From: Membranipora membranacea
Lineage: Eukaryota; Bryozoa; Gymnolaemata; Cheilostomatida; Membraniporidae
DNA: 64,000 bases
Assembly (NCBI GenBank): GCA_914767715.1
Contig: OU612066.1
Coordinates: 13,273,001 to 13,337,000 of the forward strand
Direction of reading: 5' to 3'
The notes under the pieces were generated by a model. That model was not told the origin of the DNA. It saw nothing but the letters and a program-made list of their open reading frames with translations, and did not search any database. The position numbers and the translations under genes were made by a program. Below are positions 12,627 to 25,366 of the stretch, piece after piece (positions within the stretch are counted from its first letter, which is position 1; each line of letters opens with the position of its first letter).

Positions 12627-15600
12627 AACTAACCTCATAAGGAGGAGCAACTCCTGCTCATCTCGAATCTGCAGACCGTTTGGCTCTGCGGCTTTTCGTT
12701 CTCCGTCAGCGTCCGTTTTAATTAGGGCCACTTTTGCTATAAAAAAACATGCCAAAAGGCAGCATCTAAAAATTAAATCTCTGTTGCATTCTTATCAAAC
12801 TCCGACCAGTTCAAGCTCTTAATGCCCTCATTCAACACGCCTAATATATTGGAATCCTCGGATTAACACGGGGGTAACAACGCTGACTTGAAAATCCAAA
12901 AATTATACCGAGGGAGGGTATCATGCTTTTTTTTCGGCCAGATCAAATAATAGATTTTCTTCAAACTAACCTCATAAGGAGGAGCAACTCCTGCTCATCT
13001 CGAATCTGCAGACCGTTTGGTTCTGCGGCTTTTCGTTCTCCGTCAGCGTCCGTTTTAATTAGGGCCCCTTTTACTATAAAAAAACATGCCAAACGGCAGC
13101 ATCGAAAAATTAAATCTCTGTTGGATTCTTATCAAACTCCGACGAGTTCAAGCTCTTATTGCCCTCATTCAACACGCCGAACATTTGAATCCTCGGATTA
13201 ACAGGGGGGTCACAACGCTGAGTTGAAAATCCAAAAATTATACCAAGGGAGGGTATCATGCTTTATTTTCGGCCTGAGCAAAAAATAGATTTGCTTCTAA
13301 CTAACCTCATAAGGAGGAGCAACTCCTGCTTATCTCGAATCTGCAGACCGTTTGGCTCTGCAGCTTTTCGTTCTCTGTCAGCGTCCGTTTTGATTAGGGC
13401 CACTTTTGCTATAAAAAAACATGCCAAACGGCAGCATCGAAAAATTAAATCTCTGTTGGATTCTTATCAAACTCCGACCAGTTCAAGCTCTTCTTGCCCT
13501 CATTCAACACGCCGAATATTGGAATCCTCGGATTAACAGGGGGGTCACAACGCTAACTTGAAAATCCAAAGATTATACCAAGGGAGGGTATCGTGCTTTT
13601 TTTTCGGCCAGATCAAATAATAGATTTGCTTCTAACTAACCTCATAAGGAGGAGCAACTCCTGCTCATCTCGAATCTGCAGACCGTTTGACTCTGCGGCT
13701 TTTCGTTCTCCGTCAGCGTCCGTTTTAATTAGGGCCACTTTTGCTATAAAAAACTTGCCAAACGGCAGCATCGAAAAATTAAATCTCTGTTGGATTCTTA
13801 TCAAACTCCGACCAGTTCAAGCTCTTATTGCCCTCATTCAACACGCCGAATATTGGAATCCTCGGATTAACAGGGGGGTCACAACGCTGACTTGAAAATC
13901 CAAAAATTATACCAAGGGAGGGTATCATGCTTTTTTTTCGGCCAGATCAAAAAATAGATTTGCTTCCAACTAACCTCATAAGGAGGAGCAACTCCTGCTC
14001 ATCTCGAATCTGCAGACCGTTTGGCTCTGCGGCTTTTCGTTCTCCGTCAGCGTCCGTTTTAATTAGGGCCACTTTTGCTATACAAAAACATGCCAAACGG
14101 CAGCATCGAAAAATTAAATCTCTGTTGGATTGTTATCAAACTCCGACCAGTTCAAGCTCTTCTTGCCCTCATTCAAAACGCCGAATATTGGAATCCTCGG
14201 ATTAACAGGGGGGTCACAACGCTGACTTGAAAATCCAAAAATTATACCAAGGGAGGGTATCATGCTTTTTTTTCGGCCAGATCAAATAATAGATTTTCTT
14301 CAAACTAACCTCATAAGGAGGAGCAACTCCTGCTCATCTCGAATCTGCAGACCGTTTGGCTCTGCGGCTTTTCGTTCTCCGTCAGCGTCCGTTTTAATTA
14401 GGGCCCCTTTTACTATAAAAAAACATGCCAAAAGGCAGCATCTAAAAATTAAATCTCTGTTGGATTCTTATCAAACTCTGACCAGTTCAAGCTCTTATTG
14501 CCCTCATTCAACGCGCCGAATATTGGAATCCTCGGATTAACAGAGGGGTCACAACGCTGACTTGAAAATCCAACAATTATACCATGGTAGGGTATCATGC
14601 TTTTTTTTCGGCCAGATCAAAAAATAGATTTTCTTCTAACTAACCTCATAAGGAGGAGCAACTCCTGCTTATCTCGAATCTGCAGACCTTTTGGCTCTGC
14701 GGCTTTTCGTTCTCCGTCAGCGTCCGTTTTAATTAGGGCCCCTTTTACTATAAAAAAACATGCCAAAAGGCAGCATCTAAAAATTAAATCTCTGTTGGAT
14801 TCTTATCAAACTCCGACCAGTTCAAGCTCTTAATGCCCTCATTCAACACGCCTAATATATTGGAATCCTCGGATTAACAGGGGGGTGACAACGCTGACTT
14901 GAAAATGCAAAAATTATACCAAGGGAGGGTATCATGCTTTTTTTTGGCCAGATCAAAAGAAAGATTTGCTTCTAACTAACCTCATAAGGAGGAGCAACTC
15001 CTGCTCATCTCGAACCTGCAGACAGTTTGGCTCGGCGGCTTTTCGTTCTCCGTCAGCGTCCGTTTTAACTAGGGCCACTTTTGCTATACAAAAACATGCC
15101 AAACGGCAGCATCGAAAAATTAAATCTCTGTTGGATTCTTATCAAACTCTGACCAGTTCAAGCTCTTATTGCCCTCATTCAACGCGCCGAATATTGGAAT
15201 CCTCGGATTAACAGGGGGGTCACAACGCTGACTTGAAAATCCAACAATTATACCAAGGGAGGGTATCATGCTTTTTTTTCGGCCAGATCAAAAAATAGAT
15301 TTGCTTCTAACTAACCTCATAAGGAGGAGCAACTCCTGCTTATCTCGAATCTGCAGACCGTTTGGCTCTGCAGCTTTTCGTTCTCTGTCAGCGTCCGTTT
15401 TAATTAGGGCCACTTTTGCTATAAAAAAACATGCCAAACGGCAGCATCGAAAAATTAAATCTCTGTTGGATTCTTATCAAACTCCGACCAGTTCAAGCTC
15501 TTATTGCCCTCATTCAACACGCCGAATATTGGAATCCTCGGATTAACAGGGGGGTCACAACGCTGACTTGAAAATCCAAAAATTATACCAAGGGAGGGTA

Positions 15601-16984
15601 TCATGCTTCTTTTTCGGCCAGATCAAATAATAGATTTGCTTCTAACTAACCTCATAAGGAGGAGCAACTCCTGCTCATCTCGAATCTGCAGACCGTTTGA
15701 CTCTGCGGCTTTTCGTTCTCCGTCAGCGTCCGTTTTAATTAGGGCCCCTTTTACTATAAAAAAACATGCCAAAAGGCAGCATCTAAAAATTAAATCTCTG
15801 TTGGATTCTTATCAAACTCCGACCAGTTCAAGCTCTTAATGCCCTCATTCAACACGCCTAATATATTGGAATCCTCGGATTAACAGGGGGGTGACAACGC
15901 TGACTTGAAAATGCAAAAATTATACCAAGGGAGGGTATCATGCTTTTTTTTGGCCAGATCAAAAAATAGATTTGCTTCTAACTAACCTCATAAGGAGGAG
16001 CAACTCCTGCTCATCTCGAACCTGCAGACAGTTTGGCTCTGCGGCTTTTCGTTCTCCGTCAGCGTCCGTTTTAACTAGGGCCACTTTTGCTATACAAAAA
16101 CATGCCAAACGGCAGCATCGAAAAATTAAATCTCTGTTGGATTCTTATCAAACTCCGACCAGTTCAAGCTCTTATTGCCCTCATTCAACGCGCCGAATAT
16201 TGGAATCCTCGGATTAACAGGGGGGTCACAACGCTGACTTGAAAATCCAAAAATTATACCAAGGGAGGGTATCATTCTTTTTTTTCGGCCAGATCAAATA
16301 ATAGATTTTCTTCAAACTAACCTCATAAGGAGGAGCAACTCCTGCTCATCTCGAATCTGCAGACCGTTTGGCTCTGCGGCTTTTCGTTCTCCGTCAGCGT
16401 CCGTTTTAATTAGGGCCCCTTTTACTATAAAAAAACATGCCAAACGGCAGCATCGAAAAATTAAATCTCTGTTGGATTCTTATCAAACTCCGACGAGTTC
16501 AAGCTCTTATTGCCCTCATTCAACACGCCGAATATTGGAATCCTCGGATTAACAGGGGGGTCACAACGCTGACTTGAAAATCCAAAAATTATACCAAGGG
16601 AGGGTATCATGCTTTATTTTCGGCCTGAGCAAAAAATAGATTTGCTTCTAACTAACCTCATAAGGAGGAGCAACTCCTGCTCATCTCGAATCTGCAGACC
16701 GTTTGGCTCTGCGGCTTTTCGTTCTCCGTCAGCGTCCGTTTTAATTAGGGCCACTTTTGCTATAAAAAAACATGCCAAACGGCAGCATCGAAAAATTAAA
16801 TCTCTGTTGGATTCTTATCAAACTCTGACCAGTTCAAGCTCTTATTGCCCTCATTCAACACGCCGAATATTGGAATCCTCGGATTAACAGGGGGGTCACA
16901 ACGCTGACTTGAAAATCCAAAAATTTTACCAAGGGAGGGTATCATGCTTTTTTTTCGGCCAGATCAAAAAATAGATTTGCTTCT
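12627..16984 (+). repeat. 13-monomer HOR (4358 bp), copy 1
   Basis: Monomers 12923, 13258, 13593, 13927, 14262, 14597, the units carrying the 14966, 15268, 15603 and 15972 frames, then 16274, 16609 and 16944 recur in the same order 4358 bp later. Internal markers: CTTTATTTTCGGCCTGAGC (13258, 16609), GGTATCGTGC (13591), GTTTGACTCTGC (13684), CAAATAATAGATTTTCTTC, and a subtype with CAAAAGGCAGCATCTAAAA and CTAATATATTGG (near 12841, 14851, 15857). The left boundary lies inside monomer 12586, whose first part has the TAATAGATTTTC variant rather than the AAATAGATTTGC of copies 2 and 3. One monomer of this copy reads ATCATTC instead of ATCATGC (16274). Confidence 0.93.
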
Positions 16985-19900
16985 AACTAACCTCATAAGG
17001 AGGAGCAACTCCTGCTCATCTCGAATCTGCAGACCGTTTGGCTCTGCGGCTTTTCGTTCTCCGTCAGCGTCCGTTTTAATTAGGGCCACTTTTGCTATAA
17101 AAAAACATGCCAAAAGGCAGCATCTAAAAATTAAATCTCTGTTGCATTCTTATCAAACTCCGACCAGTTCAAGCTCTTAATGCCCTCATTCAACACGCCT
17201 AATATATTGGAATCCTCGGATTAACACGGGGGTAACAACGCTGACTTGAAAATCCAAAAATTATACCGAGGGAGGGTATCATGCTTTTTTTTCGGCCAGA
17301 TCAAATAATAGATTTTCTTCAAACTAACCTCATAAGGAGGAGCAACTCCTGCTCATCTCGAATCTGCAGACCGTTTGGTTCTGCGGCTTTTCGTTCTCCG
17401 TCAGCGTCCGTTTTAATTAGGGCCGCTTTTACTATAAAAAAACATGCCAAACGGCAGCATCGAAAAATTAAATCTCTGTTGGATTCTTATCAAACTCCGA
17501 CGAGTTCAAGCTCTTATTGCCCTCATTCAACACGCCGAACATTTGAATCCTCGGATTAACAGGGGGGTCACAACGCTGAGTTGAAAATCCAAAAATTATA
17601 CCAAGGGAGGGTATCATGCTTTATTTTCGGCCTGAGCAAAAAATAGATTTGCTTCTAACTAACCTCATAAGGAGGAGCAACTCCTGCTTATCTCGAATCT
17701 GCAGACCGTTTGGCTCTGCAGCTTTTCGTTCTCTGTCAGCGTCCGTTTTGATTAGGGCCACTTTTGCTATAAAAAAACATGCCAAACGGCAGCATCGAAA
17801 AATTAAATCTCTGTTGGATTCTTATCAAACTCCGACCAGTTCAAGCTCTTCTTGCCCTCATTCAACACGCCGAATATTGGAATCCTCGGATTAACAGGGG
17901 GGTCACAACGCTAACTTGAAAATCCAAAGATTATACCAAGGGAGGGTATCGTGCTTTTTTTTCGGCCAGATCAAATAATAGATTTGCTTCTAACTAACCT
18001 CATAAGGAGGAGCAACTCCTGCTCATCTCGAATCTGCAGACCGTTTGACTCTGCGGCTTTTCGTTCTCCGTCAGCGTCCGTTTTAATTAGGGCCACTTTT
18101 GCTATAAAAAACTTGCCAAACGGCAGCATCGAAAAATTAAATCTCTGTTGGATTCTTATCAAACTCCGACCAGTTCAAGCTCTTATTGCCCTCATTCAAC
18201 ACGCCGAATATTGGAATCCTCGGATTAACAGGGGGGTCACAACGCTGACTTGAAAATCCAAAAATTATACCAAGGGAGGGTATCATGCTTTTTTTTCGGC
18301 CAGATCAAAAAATAGATTTGCTTCTAACTAACCTCATAAGGAGGAGCAACTCCTGCTCATCTCGAATCTGCAGACCGTTTGGCTCTGCGGCTTTTCGTTC
18401 TCCGTCAGCGTCCGTTTTAATTAGGGCCACTTTTGCTATACAAAAACATGCCAAACGGCAGCATCGAAAAATTAAATCTCTGTTGGATTGTTATCAAACT
18501 CCGACCAGTTCAAGCTCTTCTTGCCCTCATTCAAAACGCCGAATATTGGAATCCTCGGATTAACAGGGGGGTCACAACGCTGACTTGAAAATCCAAAAAT
18601 TATACCAAGGGAGGGTATCATGCTTTTTTTTCGGCCAGATCAAATAATAGATTTTCTTCAAACTAACCTCATAAGGAGGAGCAACTCCTGCTCATCTCGA
18701 ATCTGCAGACCGTTTGGCTCTGCGGCTTTTCGTTCTCCGTCAGCGTCCGTTTTAATTAGGGCCCCTTTTACTATAAAAAAACATGCCAAAAGGCAGCATC
18801 TAAAAATTAAATCTCTGTTGGATTCTTATCAAACTCTGACCAGTTCAAGCTCTTATTGCCCTCATTCAACGCGCCGAATATTGGAATCCTCGGATTAACA
18901 GAGGGGTCACAACGCTGACTTGAAAATCCAACAATTATACCATGGTAGGGTATCATGCTTTTTTTTCGGCCAGATCAAAAAATAGATTTTCTTCTAACTA
19001 ACCTCATAAGGAGGAGCAACTCCTGCTTATCTCGAATCTGCAGACCTTTTGGCTCTGCGGCTTTTCGTTCTCCGTCAGCGTCCGTTTTAATTAGGGCCCC
19101 TTTTACTATAAAAAAACATGCCAAAAGGCAGCATCTAAAAATTAAATCTCTGTTGGATTCTTATCAAACTCCGACCAGTTCAAGCTCTTAATGCCCTCAT
19201 TCAACACGCCTAATATATTGGAATCCTCGGATTAACAGGGGGGTGACAACGCTGACTTGAAAATGCAAAAATTATACCAAGGGAGGGTATCATGCTTTTT
19301 TTTGGCCAGATCAAAAGAAATATTTGCTTCTAACTAACCTCATAAGGAGGAGCAACTCCTGCTCATCTCGAACCTGCAGACAGTTTGGCTCGGCGGCTTT
19401 TCGTTCTCCGTCAGCGTCCGTTTTAACTAGGGCCACTTTTGCTATACAAAAACATGCCAAACGGCAGCATCGAAAAATTAAATCTCTGTTGGATTCTTAT
19501 CAAACTCTGACCAGTTCAAGCTCTTATTGCCCTCATTCAACGCGCCGAATATTGGAATCCTCGGATTAACAGGGGGGTCACAACGCTGACTTGAAAATCC
19601 AACAATTATACCAAGGGAGGGTATCATGCTTTTTTTTCGGCCAGATCAAAAAATAGATTTGCTTCTAACTAACCTCATAAGGAGGAGCAACTCCTGCTTA
19701 TCTCGAATCTGCAGACCGTTTGGCTCTGCAGCTTTTCGTTCTCTGTCAGCGTCCGTTTTAATTAGGGCCACTTTTGCTATAAAAAAACATGCCAAACGGC
19801 AGCATCGAAAAATTAAATCTCTGTTGGATTCTTATCAAACTCCGACCAGTTCAAGCTCTTCTTGCCCTCATTCAACACGCCGAATATTGGAATCCTCGGA

Positions 19901-21342
19901 TTAACAGGGGGGTCACAACGCTGACTTGAAAATCCAAAAATTATACCAAGGGAGGGTATCATGCTTCTTTTTCGGCCAGATCAAATAATAGATTTGCTTC
20001 TAACTAACCTCATAAGGAGGAGCAACTCCTGCTCATCTCGAATCTGCAGACCGTTTGACTCTGCGGCTTTTCGTTCTCCGTCAGCGTCCGTTTTAATTAG
20101 GGCCCCTTTTACTATAAAAAAACATGCCAAAAGGCAGCATCTAAAAATTAAATCTCTGTTGGATTCTTATCAAACTCCGACCAGTTCAAGCTCTTAATGC
20201 CCTCATTCAACACGCCTAATATATTGGAATCCTCGGATTAACAGGGGGGTGACAACGCTGACTTGAAAATGCAAAAATTATACCAAGGGAGGGTATCATG
20301 CTTTTTTTTGGCCAGATCAAAAAATAGATTTGCTTCTAACTAACCTCATAAGGAGGAGCAACTCCTGCTCATCTCGAACCTGCAGACAGTTTGGCTCTGC
20401 GGCTTTTCGTTCTCCGTCAGCGTCCGTTTTAACTAGGGCCACTTTTGCTATACAAAAACATGCCAAACGGCAGCATCGAAAAATTAAATCTCTGTTGGAT
20501 TCTTATCAAACTCCGACCAGTTCAAGCTCTTATTGCCCTCATTCAACGCGCCGAATATTGGAATCCTCGGATTAACAGGGGGGTCACAACGCTGACTTGA
20601 AAATCCAACAATTATACCAAGGGAGGGTATCATGCTTTTTTTTCGGCCAGATCAAATAATAGATTTTCTTCAAACTAACCTCATAAGGAGGAGCAACTCC
20701 TGCTCATCTCGAATCTGCAGACCGTTTGGCTCTGCGGCTTTTCGTTCTCCGTCAGCGTCCGTTTTAATTAGGGCCCCTTTTACTATAAAAAAACATGCCA
20801 AACGGCAGCATCGAAAAATTAAATCTCTGTTGGATTCTTATCAAACTCCGACGAGTTCAAGCTCTTATTGCCCTCATTCAACACGCCGAATATTTGAATC
20901 CTCGGATTAACAGGGGGGTCACAACGCTGAGTTGAAAATCCAAAAATTATACCAAGGGAGGGTATCATGCTTTATTTTCGGCCTGAGCAAAAAATAGATT
21001 TGCTTCTAACTAACCTCATAAGGAGGAGCAACTCCTGCTCATCTCGAATCTGCAGACCGTTTGGCTCTGCGGCTTTTCGTTCTCCGTCAGCGTCCGTTTT
21101 AATTAGGGCCACTTTTGCTATAAAAAAACATGCCAAACGGCAGCATCGAAAAATTAAATCTCTGTTGGATTCTTATCAAACTCTGACCAGTTCAAGCTCT
21201 TATTGCCCTCATTCAACACGCCGAATATTGGAATCCTCGGATTAACAGGGGGGTCACAACGCTGACTTGAAAATCCAAAAATTTTACCAAGGGAGGGTAT
21301 CATGCTTTTTTTTCGGCCAGATCAAAAAATAGATTTGCTTCT
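16985..21342 (+). repeat. 13-monomer HOR (4358 bp), copy 2
   Basis: Corresponds monomer by monomer to copy 1 at offset 4358 (12923 to 17281, 13258 to 17616, 13593 to 17951, 14597 to 18955). It shares GGCCGCTTTTACTATAAA (17421) with copy 3, where copy 1 has GGCCCCTTTTACTATAAA. Copies 2 and 3 also share other changes, such as CTTCTAACT at 18320 against CTTCCAACT in copy 1, and CTCTTCTTGCC at 19855. Copies 2 and 3 are therefore the more recent pair. Confidence 0.93.
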
Positions 21343-24300
21343 AACTAACCTCATAAGGAGGAGCAACTCCTGCTCATCTCGAATCTGCAGACCGTTTGGC
21401 TCTGCGGCTTTTCGTTCTCCGTCAGCGTCCGTTTTAATTAGGGCCACTTTTGCTATAAAAAAACATGCCAAAAGGCAGCATCTAAAAATTAAATCTCTGT
21501 TGCATTCTTATCAAACTCCGACCAGTTCAAGCTCTTAATGCCCTCATTCAACACGCCTAATATATTGGAATCCTCGGATTAACACGGGGGTAACAACGCT
21601 GACTTGAAAATCCAAAAATTATACCGAGGGAGGGTATCATGCTTTTTTTTCGGCCAGATCAAATAATAGATTTTCTTCAAACTAACCTCATAAGGAGGAG
21701 CAACTCCTGCTCATCTCGAATCTGCAGACCGTTTGGTTCTGCGGCTTTTCGTTCTCCGTCAGCGTCCGTTTTAATTAGGGCCGCTTTTACTATAAAAAAA
21801 CATGCCAAACGGCAGCATCGAAAAATTAAATCTCTGTTGGATTCTTATCAAACTCCGACGAGTTCAAGCTCTTATTGCCCTCATTCAACACGCCGAACAT
21901 TTGAATCCTCGGATTAACAGGGGGGTCACAACGCTGAGTTGAAAATCCAAAAATTATACCAAGGGAGGGTATCATGCTTTATTTTCGGCCTGAGCAAAAA
22001 ATAGATTTGCTTCTAACTAACCTCATAAGGAGGAGCAACTCCTGCTTATCTCGAATCTGCAGACCGTTTGGCTCTGCAGCTTTTCGTTCTCTGTCAGCGT
22101 CCGTTTTGATTAGGGCCACTTTTGCTATAAAAAAACATGCCAAACGGCAGCATCGAAAAATTAAATCTCTGTTGGATTCTTATCAAACTCCGACCAGTTC
22201 AAGCTCTTCTTGCCCTCATTCAACACGCCGAATATTGGAATCCTCGGATTAACAGGGGGGTCACAACGCTAACTTGAAAATCCAAAGATTATACCAAGGG
22301 AGGGTATCGTGCTTTTTTTTCGGCCAGATCAAATAATAGATTTGCTTCTAACTAACCTCATAAGGAGGAGCAACTCCTGCTCATCTCGAATCTGCAGACC
22401 GTTTGACTCTGCGGCTTTTCGTTCTCCGTCAGCGTCCGTTTTAATTAGGGCCACTTTTGCTATAAAAAACTTGCCAAACGGCAGCATCGAAAAATTAAAT
22501 CTCTGTTGGATTCTTATCAAACTCCGACCAGTTCAAGCTCTTATTGCCCTCATTCAACACGCCGAATATTGGAATCCTCGGATTAACAGGGGGGTCACAA
22601 CGCTGACTTGAAAATCCAAAAATTATACCAAGGGAGGGTATCATGCTTTTTTTTCGGCCAGATCAAAAAATAGATTTGCTTCTAACTAACCTCATAAGGA
22701 GGAGCAACTCCTGCTCATCTCGAATCTGCAGACCGTTTGGCTCTGCGGCTTTTCGTTCTCCGTCAGCGTCCGTTTTAATTAGGGCCACTTTTGCTATACA
22801 AAAACATGCCAAACGGCAGCATCGAAAAATTAAATCTCTGTTGGATTGTTATCAAACTCCGACCAGTTCAAGCTCTTCTTGCCCTCATTCAAAACGCCGA
22901 ATATTGGAATCCTCGGATTAACAGGGGGGTCACAACGCTGACTTGAAAATCCAAAAATTATACCAAGGGAGGGTATCATGCTTTTTTTTCGGCCAGATCA
23001 AATAATAGATTTTCTTCAAACTAACCTCATAAGGAGGAGCAACTCCTGCTCATCTCGAATCTGCAGACCTTTTGGCTCTGCGGCTTTTCGTTCTCCGTCA
23101 GCGTCCGTTTTAATTAGGGCCCCTTTTACTATAAAAAAACATGCCAAAAGGCAGCATCTAAAAATTAAATCTCTGTTGGATTCTTATCAAACTCCGACCA
23201 GTTCAAGCTCTTAATGCCCTCATTCAACACGCCTAATATATTGGAATCCTCGGATTAACAGGGGGGTGACAACGCTGACTTGAAAATGCAAAAATTATAC
23301 CAAGGGAGGGTATCATGCTTTTTTTTGGCCAGATCAAAAGAAAGATTTGCTTCTAACTAACCTCATAAGGAGGAGCAACTCCTGCTCATCTCGAACCTGC
23401 AGACAGTTTGGCTCGGCGGCTTTTCGTTCTCCGTCAGCGTCCGTTTTAACTAGGGCCACTTTTGCTATACAAAAACATGCCAAACGGCAGCATCGAAAAA
23501 TTAAATCTCTGTTGGATTCTTATCAAACTCTGACCAGTTCAAGCTCTTATTGCCCTCATTCAACGCGCCGAATATTGGAATCCTCGGATTAACAGGGGGG
23601 TCACAACGCTGACTTGAAAATCCAACAATTATACCAAGGGAGGGTATCATGCTTTTTTTTCGGCCAGATCAAAAAATAGATTTGCTTCTAACTAACCTCA
23701 TAAGGAGGAGCAACTCCTGCTTATCTCGAATCTGCAGACCGTTTGGCTCTGCAGCTTTTCGTTCTCTGTCAGCGTCCGTTTTAATTAGGGCCACTTTTGC
23801 TATAAAAAAACATGCCAAACGGCAGCATCGAAAAATTAAATCTCTGTTGGATTCTTATCAAACTCCGACCAGTTCAAGCTCTTCTTGCCCTCATTCAACA
23901 CGCCGAATATTGGAATCCTCGGATTAACAGGGGGGTCACAACGCTGACTTGAAAATCCAAAAATTATACCAAGGGAGGGTATCATGCTTCTTTTTTGGCC
24001 AGATCAAATAATAGATTTGCTTCTAACTAACCTCATAAGGAGGAGCAACTCCTGCTCATCTCGAATCTGCAGACCGTTTGACTCTGCGGCTTTTCGTTCT
24101 CCGTCAGCGTCCGTTTTAATTAGGGCCCCTTTTACTATAAAAAAACATGCCAAAAGGCAGCATCTAAAAATTAAATCTCTGTTGGATTCTTATCAAACTC
24201 CGACCAGTTCAAGCTCTTAATGCCCTCATTCAACACGCCTAATATATTGGAATCCTCGGATTAACAGGGGGGTGACAACGCTGACTTGAAAATGCAAAAA

Positions 24301-25366
24301 TTATACCAAGGGAGGGTATCATGCTTTTTTTTGGCCAGATCAAATAATAGATTTGCTTCTAACTAACCTCATAAGGAGGAGCAACTCCTGCTCATCTCGA
24401 ACCTGCAGACAGTTTGGCTCTGCGGCTTTTCGTTCTCCGTCAGCGTCCGTTTTAACTAGGGCCACTTTTGCTATACAAAAACATGCCAAACGGCAGCATC
24501 GAAAAATTAAATCTCTGTTGGATTCTTATCAAACTCCGACCAGTTCAAGCTCTTATTGCCCTCATTCAACGCGCCGAATATTGGAATCCTCGGATTAACA
24601 GGGGGGTCACAACGCTGACTTGAAAATCCAACAATTATACCAAGGGAGGGTATCATGCTTTTTTTTCGGCCAGATCAAATAATAGATTTTCTTCAAACTA
24701 ACCTCATAAGGAGGAGCAACTCCTGCTCATCTCGAATCTGCAGACCGTTTGGCTCTGCGGCTTTTCGTTCTCCGTCAGCGTCCGTTTTAATTAGGGCCCC
24801 TTTTACTATAAAAAAACATGCCAAACGGCAGCATCGAAAAATTAAATCTCTGTTGGATTCTTATCAAACTCCGACGAGTTCAAGCTCTTATTGCCCTCAT
24901 TCAACACGCCGAATATTTGAATCCTCGGATTAACAGGGGGGTCACAACGCTGAGTTGAAAATCCAAAAATTATACCAAGGGAGGGTATCATGCTTTATTT
25001 TCGGCCTGAGCAAAAAATAGATTTGCTTCTAACTAACCTCATAAGGAGGAGCAACTCCTGCTCATCTCGAATCTGCAGACCGTTTGGCTCTGCGGCTTTT
25101 CGTTCTCCGTCAGCGTCCGTTTTAATTAGGGCCACTTTTGCTATAAAAAAACATGCCAAACGGCAGCATCGAAAAATTAAATCTCTGTTGGATTCTTATC
25201 AAACTCTGACCAGTTCAAGCTCTTATTGCCCTCATTCAACACGCCGAATATTGGAATCCTCGGATTAACAGGGGGGTCACAACGCTGACTTGAAAATCCA
25301 AAAACTTTACCAAGGGAGGGTATCATGCTTTTTTTTCGGCCAGATCAAAATATAGATTTGCTTCTA
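21343..25366 (+). repeat. 13-monomer HOR, copy 3 with one monomer missing (about 4023 bp)
   Basis: Follows copy 2 at offset 4358 up to monomer 22978, then at offset 4023, so exactly one unit is gone. Monomer 22978 is a chimera: it begins like 18620 (CAAATAATAGATTTTC) and continues like 18955 (CAGACCTTTTGGC). This fits a one-monomer deletion by unequal exchange between adjacent units. The copy ends inside monomer 25325, which has CTTATCTCG where 21302 has CTCATCTCG. Confidence 0.92.

Noticed and set aside
12627-25366. Assembly duplication as the sole explanation of the 4358-bp repeats
   Set aside because: The copies differ by shared and private substitutions and by a one-monomer deletion with a chimeric junction, which a simple assembly error would not create. 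Copy number still needs long-read confirmation.
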